A stretch of DNA of 19,101 bases from NCBI GenBank assembly GCA_964496575.1, contig CAZCAC010000148.1, positions 1 through 19,101 of the forward strand, written 5' to 3'. A model generated the notes under the pieces. That model worked only from the letters and a program-made list of their open reading frames with translations, was not told where the DNA came from and did no database searches. Below, one piece after another: positions 1-6,258 of the stretch. Numbering within the stretch: the first letter of the stretch is position 1; every line of letters begins with the position of its first letter. The position numbers and the translations under genes are program-made. Origin of the DNA: CAZCAC01 sp964496575 (GTDB lineage Bacteria; Planctomycetota; UBA1135; GCA-002686595).

Positions 1-70
1 CCTTCTCGGTGTCGTCGTCCTTCTTCTCGACGTCGACCTTCTCGGTGTCGTCGTCCTTCTTCTCGACGTC
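1..70 (-). repeat. 36-bp tandem repeat inside the S9 peptidase gene
   Basis: Bases 1-34 are repeated exactly at 37-70, a period of 36 bp, or 12 codons. On the coding (minus) strand each unit encodes DVEKKDDDTEKV. Because the first copy begins at the window edge, more copies may lie outside. The period is a multiple of three, so gain or loss of units keeps the reading frame and would change only the length of the charged insertion. Confidence 0.85.
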
Positions 71-1012
71 CTCCTTCTTCAGGTCGTCGTCCTGCTTCTC
101 CTCGACGACATCATCCTTCTCATCTTTCTTCTTCTCGTCGACCTCCTTCTTCTCCTCGGTGTTCTTCTGCTCCTCGACGTCCTTCTTCTCCTCTTCCTTC
201 TTCTCTTCGACGACTTTCTCGTCCTCGACGTCGGTCTTCTCCTCCAGCTCCTTCTCTTCCTTCTTCTCCTCGCCTTCGACCTTCTCTCCAGTCTTGCCTT
301 CGGCCTTGGCCTTCTTCTTCTCCTCCTTCTCCTTCTTCAGCCTCTCCTCGATCGCCTTGATCTCCTTCTTCACCTCGTCGGACGCTTCGACGTAGTAGAG
401 GTTGTAGTCCTGGAGGAAGACGTAAGCCGTACGGTCGGGGGAGAAGTTGCGGTGCGCCCGCGGGTCCTTCTCCTTCTCCTCGTCCTCCTCTTCTTCGGTG
501 GACTGCCGGCGGCGGCGGAACTGCCTCTGCATCTCCTCACGGCTCCGGTCTCGCGCGCTCTTCTTCGGCTCGCCCTTGTTGGTCAGGACCCCCGTCTTCA
601 GATCCAGCTCGAACTGGGTCTTCTCGAGGACGAAGCTGAACGTCGCGCCCTTGTCGTCGACCTCCGGATTCGAGAACGACAGCGCGAACTCGTCGACCGG
701 CTTCCGCAGCTCGACCGACAGCCTGGAGGCGAGATCCTGGTGGTCGAAGAGCGGCTCCTTCTTCCGCTTGGCCGGATCGACGATCGAGTAGTGCGTTCCC
801 TGGCTCGTCTTGTAGCTGTACCAGAAGCGATCCGTCTCGCCGATCCACTGCGGCGACACGGAGGTGCTGTAGATCCGCTGGCGCAGGTAGTCGGGATTGA
901 ACAGCTCCGCCTGCTTGTAGTTCGGGCGGACGGCCCGCGGCTCCTGGGCGAACAGCAGCGACGAGGTGAGAAAGAAAACGAAGATCCAGAGCTTGCCGGG
1001 GATCCTGAGCAT
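1..1012 (-). CDS. S9 family peptidase (DPP-IV-like), N-terminal part, runs off left edge
   Basis: The reverse strand reads open from an ATG at 1012 to the window edge: 337 codons, no stop. Residues 1-22 are a Sec signal peptide (hydrophobic WIFVFFLTSSLLFA). What follows resembles the beta-propeller domain of S9 peptidases seen in Planctomycetota: a DRFWYSYKTSQG stretch (61-72), IVDPAKRKKEPLFD (77-90) and a blade motif NFSPDRTAYVF (189-199) followed by NLYYVE. These enzymes usually cut dipeptides, often after proline. The catalytic Ser-Asp-His domain lies outside the window, so activity cannot be judged. The odd part is a run of almost pure Lys/Glu/Asp from about residue 211 to the edge (over 120 residues), after a smaller acidic patch at 172-183; it sits where homologues continue the propeller. 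A site AGGAAG lies 6 bases before the ATG, which supports this start. It is transcribed divergently from the gene at 1321. Confidence 0.8.
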   Translation of the reverse strand, partial: MLRIPGKLWIFVFFLTSSLLFAQEPRAVRPNYKQAELFNPDYLRQRIYSTSVSPQWIGETDRFWYSYKTSQGTHYSIVDPAKRKKEPLFDHQDLASRLSVELRKPVDEFALSFSNPEVDDKGATFSFVLEKTQFELDLKTGVLTNKGEPKKSARDRSREEMQRQFRRRRQSTEEEEDEEKEKDPRAHRNFSPDRTAYVFLQDYNLYYVEASDEVKKEIKAIEERLKKEKEEKKKAKAEGKTGEKVEGEEKKEEKELEEKTDVEDEKVVEEKKEEEKKDVEEQKNTEEKKEVDEKKKDEKDDVVEEKQDDDLKKEDVEKKDDDTEKVDVEKKDDDTEK

Positions 1013-1320
1013 GTTGCGTCTTCCTGGAATAGAACGAGGTTTGGGGATCGAGACCAGTATAGGCGGCCCTCTGGACCCCGGGGCGCGAACCCACGGCGCG
1101 GCTCGGGCTTTCCTGTACGGATATCGTCAGGTCGTTGGCGATTCGATGACACCGGGGCGCGAGTGATCCCGAGCTTGAAACGGGTTACGCGTCCTGAACG
1201 TCGCCCGGAGGGGGCAGGATCTGCCGTTCCCGGAGAGGGTGTTGTGGGATCCACGTATTGGGGTACGCTCGAATCAGTGGATGGCCTCCGCCACCCACGT
1301 CCGCTTCGGCCCCTGAACGG
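1013..1320. promoter_or_regulatory. Divergent intergenic region between S9 peptidase and propeller gene
   Basis: This 308-bp gap separates two genes that point away from each other, so it should hold both promoters. I see no convincing coding sequence in it. The clearest element is a minus-strand TATACT at 1056-1061 (listed separately). For the plus-strand gene, TTGTGG (1242-1247) followed after 16 bases by TACGCT (1264-1269) is a weak candidate. A short inverted repeat GGCAG-GAT-CTGCC lies at 1213-1225 and has no U-tract, so it is not a terminator. Confidence 0.4.
1056..1061 (-). promoter_or_regulatory. Candidate -10 element for the S9 peptidase gene
   Basis: On the minus strand the sequence reads TATACT, 43 bases upstream of the ATG at 1012, matching five of six bases of TATAAT. 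No recognisable -35 hexamer is found 16-18 bases further upstream, so the call rests on the -10 alone and on its resemblance to elements before other genes in the window. Confidence 0.35.
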
Positions 1321-2577
1321 ATGCTCACCTCTCTCCCGCATCGAATCGCCACCCTCGGCGCCCTCTCGCTCCTGCTCGGTTCGATCGCCTCCGCGCAGGT
1401 GCACTGGACGCGATATTCCGACGACCCGGTGCTCTCGATGAGCCCGACGATGTGGGAGTCGGTGGGGCAGCCGGCGGGGTGCGTCACTCCCTCGGGATTC
1501 GAGATGTACTACGCGGTGGCCGGCCTGCTCCATCCCGGCGACATGGGCCCGCTTCGTGGGCGCATTCACCGGGCGACCTCGGTCGACGGTCGGAGCTGGA
1601 CGCCGGACACCACCAATCCCCAGCTCGACGTCGGCGCTCCCGGCGCGTGGGACGACGAGTGGGTCGACACGCCGGAGATCCTGTGGGACGGGTCGGAGCT
1701 CGAGCTCTACTACTTCGGCGAATCCGAGTACATGGTCGCGAACGGCTCCCCGCTGGGCCTGGCCACTTCCCCCGACGGCACGAGCTGGACGCGGCGGGGG
1801 ATCGTCCTCGAGCCGGGAGCGCCGACTGACTTCGACGCGGGCTGGGTCGAGTCGCCGGCGCTTCACTTCGACGCAGCGACCGGCCGGTACCTGATGTGGT
1901 ACACGGGAGTGAAGGGCTACTCGCAGATCGGTCTGGCCGTCTCGGACGACGGCATCACCTGGGAGAAGGACCCGGCGAACCCGCTCCTCACCCTCGGAGC
2001 GCCGCCGGGCTGGGATGACCTTCACGTCGCCACGCCATCGGTGATCCGCAGCGGGGACGTCTTCGAGATGTGGTACAGCGGCGTCGGCCGCTTCAGCACC
2101 GCCAGGAGCTATGCGCGCGTCGGGTACGCCGTGTCCGTCGACGGGGTGCGCTGGATCGAGTATCCGTTCAACCCGCTCGTCTTCGACGGGGTACCGGAGC
2201 GGCCGATGCACAAGTACTGGGCCGTCGACGTCGTGTTCGACGCCGAGAACGACGAGTACCTGATGTGGTACGAGGACGATCACCAGTTCGGTGCGCAGGC
2301 GATCTACCTCGCCACGGCGCCGCGCGACCTGCTCCACTCCGCCAGCGGCAACACCACGATCAGCGACGACGTCACCATCCAGGCCGGACAGAGCACCTCG
2401 CTCTGGGCTGCTGGTGGGATGGTCTATCGCTGGTACCCGGTCGACGGCCTGAGCGATCCCGACGAGCACACGACGCTCGCGGCTCCTCAGCGGACCACGA
2501 CCTACACCGCCCTGATCGTCGACAAGAGCTGCATCACCACCGAGCAGGTGACGGTGACCGTGGTGCCTCGCGGGTGA
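1321..2577 (+). CDS. Secreted five-bladed beta-propeller, glycoside hydrolase family 43-like, with PKD-like C-terminal domain
   Basis: This is a 418-residue secreted protein. Residues 1-25 are a signal peptide (Arg in the n-region, hydrophobic core, cleavage after IASA before QVHW), which is why I start at the ATG 1321 rather than at the in-frame TTG 1258. The body repeats a blade pattern five times: EMYYA (61), ELYYF (128), LMWYTG (191), EMWYSG (249) and LMWYED (314), spaced 58-67 residues apart and usually followed by IGLAVSDDGITW-type strands. That is the five-bladed fold of the GH43/62/32/68/117/130 superfamily. From about residue 341 to the end is a PKD-like module (AGQSTSLWAAGG, then a YRWYPVDGLSD stretch, then a closing V-rich strand) of the kind used for anchoring or spacing in secreted proteins. 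I cannot assign catalytic acids, so it may be a glycan-binding or non-hydrolytic propeller. A GH127 gene follows 106 bp downstream. No clear ribosome-binding site precedes the start. Confidence 0.72.
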   Translation: MLTSLPHRIATLGALSLLLGSIASAQVHWTRYSDDPVLSMSPTMWESVGQPAGCVTPSGFEMYYAVAGLLHPGDMGPLRGRIHRATSVDGRSWTPDTTNPQLDVGAPGAWDDEWVDTPEILWDGSELELYYFGESEYMVANGSPLGLATSPDGTSWTRRGIVLEPGAPTDFDAGWVESPALHFDAATGRYLMWYTGVKGYSQIGLAVSDDGITWEKDPANPLLTLGAPPGWDDLHVATPSVIRSGDVFEMWYSGVGRFSTARSYARVGYAVSVDGVRWIEYPFNPLVFDGVPERPMHKYWAVDVVFDAENDEYLMWYEDDHQFGAQAIYLATAPRDLLHSASGNTTISDDVTIQAGQSTSLWAAGGMVYRWYPVDGLSDPDEHTTLAAPQRTTTYTALIVDKSCITTEQVTVTVVPRG

Positions 2578-2643
2578 GGGGGGCGGGATCGCGGAAACGG
2601 CGGGGAGGTCGTCTGGCCCCTGTGCCTGCGCGTCCTCCGCAGC

Positions 2644-2649
2644 TAATCT
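2644..2649 (+). promoter_or_regulatory. Candidate -10 element before the GH127 gene
   Basis: TAATCT lies 34 bases upstream of the ATG at 2684 in the 106-bp gap after the propeller gene. It matches TATAAT at four positions and fits the spacing of a short 5' leader. No good -35 is seen, so the GH127 gene could equally be read through from the upstream gene. Confidence 0.25.
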
Positions 2650-2683
2650 CTGGTCGTCCGGACGGTCGAAGCGAGGAAGGAAG

Positions 2684-5170
2684 ATGAGCTGGAGTCTGAT
2701 GCTGATGATGGTGGGAGCGGCTTTCGGTGGGGACGAGGTGGTCCAGGCGGTGGATCGCCCCAACGGGACCGCGGGCAACGCGCACTACGTCTCCAACCGC
2801 GCGCCGCTCCAGCCCTCGGCGCTGATCAAGCTGCCGATCGGTGCGATCCGTCCCGATGGTTGGCTGCGCCGGCAGCTCGAGCTGCAGGCCGACGGGATGA
2901 TGGGGCACCTCGGCGAGATCAGCCGCTTCCTGAAGAGGGAGGGCAACGCCTGGCTCAGCCCGACCGGTGAGGGGAGCCAGGGGTGGGAGGAGGTGCCCTA
3001 CTGGCTGAAGGGCTACCTGAACACCGCACTGGTGCTCGGCGACGAGAAGATGATCGCCGAGGCGAAGATCTGGCTCGAGGGCGCGCTGGCCAGCCAGAAG
3101 GAGGACGGCTGGTTCGGGCCGGACCAGGATCGTGGCGGCGCGGCGACGAGGCTGAAGGGGCGCGACGACCTCTGGCCCAACATGATCATGCTCTTCTGCC
3201 TGCAGGACTGGTACGACGCGACCGGTGACGCGCGGGTGATCGAGCTGATGACGCGCTACTTCCGCTACCTGATGACGGTGCCGGAGGAGAAGTACCTGCT
3301 CGGCTACTGGCCGAAGATGCGGGGCGGTGACCAGCTCTACAGCATCTACTGGCTCTACAACCGCACCGGCGAGGAGTGGCTGCTCGAGCTGGCGGCGAAG
3401 AACCACCGCCGCACCGCTCGCTGGGACGAGGGGCTACCCAACTGGCACAACGTCAACATCGCGCAGTGCTTCGGCGAGGGCGCGACCTGGTGGCTGCAGT
3501 CCGGGAATCAGAGCGACCTCGAGTCGGCGAACCGCAACTGGCTCGAGGTGCGCCGCCTCTACGGCCAGGTCCCCGGCGGGATGTTCGGCAGCGACGAGAA
3601 CTGCCGCCCCGGCTGCGACGACCCGCGCCAGGCGGTCGAGACCTGCGGCATCGTCGAGGAGATGCTCTCCGACGAGATCCTCCTCGCCATCACCGGCGAT
3701 CTCACCTGGGCGGACCGCTGCGAGGACGCGGCCTACAACTCGCTGCCCGCCGCGCTGACCGAGGACCTGCGCGCGCTGCGCTACCTCACCGCGCCCAACC
3801 AGCCGCTCTCCGACGCGCAGAACCACAGCCCGGGGATCCAGAACGGCGGCGCGATGTACCACTACAGTCCCCACCGCCACCGCTGCTGCCAGCACAACCA
3901 CGGGCACGGCTGGCCGTACTTCGCGCAGCACCTGTGGTACGCGACGCCGGACGACGGACTGGCGACGGTCTTCTACAGCGAGTCGACGGTGACGGCGAAG
4001 GTGGGGGAGGAAGGCAACGCCGTCAGGATCCGCCAGCGGACGCTGTACCCGTTCAGCCAGCGAGTCGGGCTGACCGTCGAGCTCGACCGGGCGACGGACT
4101 TCCCGCTGTATCTCCGCGTCCCGGGCTGGTGCGAGGATCCGCACCTGCGAATCGCCGGCGAGCCCTGGCCGGTGAAGGTCGAGCCGGGACAGTACATCCG
4201 GATCGCGCGCACCTGGCACGACTTCGACGAGATCGTGCTCGATCTGCCGATGTCCATCGAGCTGCGTCGCTGGGAGGAGAACCACGACAGCGTCTCGGTG
4301 AGTCTCGGACCGCTCACCTACTCCCTGCTGATCGCGGAGGAGCGCCGGCGGTCCGAGCGCGAGGCGCCGTGGATGGAGTGGGAGCTCCTGCCGGCGAGTC
4401 CGTGGAACTACGCGCTGAAGCTCGAGGAGGCGAAGCCGGATCCCGGAGAGCTGGCGTACGGCTTCGAGCTGGTCGGCAGCGACTGGCCCGAGAACGACAT
4501 CCCGTGGACGCCCGAGAGTGTTCCGGTGAAGCTGCGCGCCAGCGCCCGCAAGGTCCCGCAGTGGCAGCTCGACCGCCACGGCCTCTGCGCGGAGTTGCAG
4601 GACTCTCCCGTGAAGACCGACGAGCTCGACGAGACGATCACCCTGATCCCGATGGGCGCCGCGCGCCTGCGGGTCACCGCGTTCCCGTTCGTGGGGGACG
4701 GCGAGGACGCGATTCAGTGGAGCGCGCCGCAGCTGCCGAAGCTCCTCTACCGCGCGACCGCCTCGCACACCTTCGACGGCGACGTGGCTACCGCGATCGC
4801 GGACGGCCTCGAGCCCTCGAGCTCCGGCGACCACTCGATCCCGCGCCACACCTTCTGGCCGCACAAGGGAACGAAGGAGTGGCTGCAGGCGGAGTTCGAC
4901 GAACCGCGCCGCTGCGAGGTAGTGCGCGTCTACTGGTTCGACGACACCGGCGTCGGCCAGTGCCGGGTGCCGGAATCGTGGCGCGTCCTCTACCGCGACG
5001 GTGAGGCCTGGAAGCCCGCCGCGCTGAAAGGAGAGGGCGAGGCGTACGGAGTCACCAAGGACGGTTGGGACGAGGTCCTGATCGAGCCGGTGACCGCCAA
5101 GGCCTTCCGGCTGGAGATCGAGCTGCAGGAGGGCTTCTCCGGCGGCGTGCTCGAGTGGATCCTCGAATAG
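2684..5170 (+). CDS. GH127 (DUF1680) beta-L-arabinofuranosidase-like enzyme with C-terminal F5/8C-like domain
   Basis: This 828-residue protein belongs to glycoside hydrolase family 127, whose founding enzyme HypBA1 removes beta-L-arabinofuranose using a cysteine nucleophile held by zinc. The metal and catalytic set is intact: E319 and C321 in VETCGIVEE, and the pair C401-C402 in RHRCCQHNHGHG, matching HypBA1 E338, C340, C417 and C418 with nearly the same spacing. Residues 1-16 form a short signal peptide. An (alpha/alpha)6 barrel occupies roughly 45-440, with helices such as GWEEVPYWLKGYLNTAL, followed by beta-sandwich domains to about 690. Residues 693-828 look like a discoidin/F5-8 type C or similar beta-sandwich (EWLQAEFDEPRRCEVVRVYW), a likely carbohydrate-binding appendage. 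A strong GAGGAAGG (2673-2680) three bases before the ATG fixes the start. The family also includes enzymes for other sugars, so the exact substrate is open. It follows the propeller gene on the same strand. Confidence 0.93.
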   Translation: MSWSLMLMMVGAAFGGDEVVQAVDRPNGTAGNAHYVSNRAPLQPSALIKLPIGAIRPDGWLRRQLELQADGMMGHLGEISRFLKREGNAWLSPTGEGSQGWEEVPYWLKGYLNTALVLGDEKMIAEAKIWLEGALASQKEDGWFGPDQDRGGAATRLKGRDDLWPNMIMLFCLQDWYDATGDARVIELMTRYFRYLMTVPEEKYLLGYWPKMRGGDQLYSIYWLYNRTGEEWLLELAAKNHRRTARWDEGLPNWHNVNIAQCFGEGATWWLQSGNQSDLESANRNWLEVRRLYGQVPGGMFGSDENCRPGCDDPRQAVETCGIVEEMLSDEILLAITGDLTWADRCEDAAYNSLPAALTEDLRALRYLTAPNQPLSDAQNHSPGIQNGGAMYHYSPHRHRCCQHNHGHGWPYFAQHLWYATPDDGLATVFYSESTVTAKVGEEGNAVRIRQRTLYPFSQRVGLTVELDRATDFPLYLRVPGWCEDPHLRIAGEPWPVKVEPGQYIRIARTWHDFDEIVLDLPMSIELRRWEENHDSVSVSLGPLTYSLLIAEERRRSEREAPWMEWELLPASPWNYALKLEEAKPDPGELAYGFELVGSDWPENDIPWTPESVPVKLRASARKVPQWQLDRHGLCAELQDSPVKTDELDETITLIPMGAARLRVTAFPFVGDGEDAIQWSAPQLPKLLYRATASHTFDGDVATAIADGLEPSSSGDHSIPRHTFWPHKGTKEWLQAEFDEPRRCEVVRVYWFDDTGVGQCRVPESWRVLYRDGEAWKPAALKGEGEAYGVTKDGWDEVLIEPVTAKAFRLEIELQEGFSGGVLEWILE

Positions 5171-5182
5171 GTAGGCGCCAGC

Positions 5183-6034
5183 TCACCGAAGTGGCGTGAA
5201 GCGAATCCTCCCCCGCGGGGGATCGAATGTCACGGTGAGTTCGCGCAACGCCTTCCGTCCCAGCACCCCGTCGGGGATCAGGTCGTGGAACTTCAGCAGC
5301 GGCTGCGATACGCGTTGGCTGCCGATACGGAGCTCGCCGTCGAGCGTGGCCGCGGTGATCTCCATCTCGTTGAAGAGCGTGGCCATGCGGCCCACCACTT
5401 TCGGCTCGTCCCGGAACGGCAGCTCGTCGAGCAGGTACCGGGGCAGCGTGATGAACTCCGGAGAGCCGCTGTCGACGATCGTGGGTACGCGCCGGCCCGC
5501 CACCTCGACCTCGATCGAGGCGGTGCCGAAGGAGTAGTCGGCTTCCATCACCTCTCCGCCCGGCGCGGGCAACGGCGCTCCACCGATCGTGAGCCGCTCG
5601 CGCGCCAGGTCGATTGTCCACGGAGCATCCGCGAAGAGGCCGGAACCCAGAATTCCCCACGGCGTATCTCCGGACTCCGTGCCGCCCTCTTCGAGCACGA
5701 TGCCGAGCACGTCGTGGTAGACGAGTCCGCCCAGCTCGAGCCGCGGCACCCTGACGAGGTCCACCGTCCAGACGTTCTCCCCCGAGCCGTCCCCGACCGG
5801 GGCCCGGTCGAACGGCACCAGCTCCAGCTCGTCCGCCAGCGCCCTCGAGAGGGCGCAGGGCACCGACTGCCCGGTGTCGAGGCTGAATTGGAAGGGGCCC
5901 TCGCCCGCGACGAGCACCGGGATCCTGTCGGCCAGTGAGAGCTCGACCGGTGGCACTGCCGGCGGAGTCGTGCGGCAGGCGGCGAAGATGGCGAGTGCCG
6001 CGGCCGTGGTGAGGGCGTGTCTGAGGATCGTCAT
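5183..6034 (-). CDS. Two-lobed aspartic protease-like lipoprotein
   Basis: This 283-residue protein begins with a lipoprotein-type signal ending in FAAC (lipidation at C20), so it is probably anchored in an envelope membrane. Two retropepsin-like lobes follow one another. Lobe 1 has the active-site triad FSLDTGQS (D53-T54-G55) and the later WGILGSGLF (126-134). Lobe 2 has TIVDSGSPE (D188-S189-G190) and the later DGVLGRKAL (255-263). Each lobe therefore has both the catalytic aspartate loop and the hydrophobic-Gly motif that supports it, which predicts an active site formed within one chain, as in pepsin. In the usual bacterial aspartyl proteases (Asp_protease_2 family) a single lobe dimerises, although duplicated forms exist. 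The start has no Shine-Dalgarno site but lies 23 bases downstream of a TATCCT element. It converges with the GH127 gene, leaving a 12-bp gap. The substrate is unknown. Confidence 0.85.
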   Translation of the reverse strand: MTILRHALTTAAALAIFAACRTTPPAVPPVELSLADRIPVLVAGEGPFQFSLDTGQSVPCALSRALADELELVPFDRAPVGDGSGENVWTVDLVRVPRLELGGLVYHDVLGIVLEEGGTESGDTPWGILGSGLFADAPWTIDLARERLTIGGAPLPAPGGEVMEADYSFGTASIEVEVAGRRVPTIVDSGSPEFITLPRYLLDELPFRDEPKVVGRMATLFNEMEITAATLDGELRIGSQRVSQPLLKFHDLIPDGVLGRKALRELTVTFDPPRGRIRFTPLR

Positions 6035-6057
6035 CGGGAGTCGGGGTGTCTCGCGTC

Positions 6058-6063
6058 AGGATA
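6058..6063 (-). promoter_or_regulatory. Candidate -10 element for the aspartic protease gene
   Basis: The minus strand reads TATCCT, 23 bases before the ATG at 6034, implying a leader of some 16 bases without a ribosome-binding site. The -35 position is not recognisable. The same hexamer occurs at 14086-14091 before another gene. Confidence 0.35.
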
Positions 6064-6258
6064 CCAGGGGTGCGGCGTTCTCGAACCGGCGGCCCGGATC
6101 CGATTCCCGCGATACCGAACCAGGGTCACTTTCACGCACTTGCTCATCAGTCCAAACGAGTGGAGACAAGAGTGGAGGAAGCTACAGCGACCGCGTTGAG
6201 CACTGGCGGTACATTCCCGTGTTGCGATCGAAAGCGTCGGAAGAGATCATTTCACGGC

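Noticed and set aside
1..70. CRISPR-like regular repeats
   Set aside because: The repeat is directly tandem with no spacer and lies in frame inside a coding region.
9..395. A plus-strand frame encoding a Ser/Phe-only protein
   Set aside because: It is the antisense reading of the GAA/GAG/AAG-rich insertion of the S9 peptidase, since TTC/TCC/TCT are complements of those codons.
598..2778. A 726-codon minus-strand frame spanning the divergent spacer and the propeller gene
   Set aside because: It overlaps both real genes and the promoter region and has no recognisable motif; antisense frame of GC-rich genes.
5176..5196. Short hairpin CGCCA / TGGCG between the convergent GH127 and protease genes
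   Set aside because: Only five pairs, an 11-base loop and no U-tract; too weak to call a bidirectional terminator.
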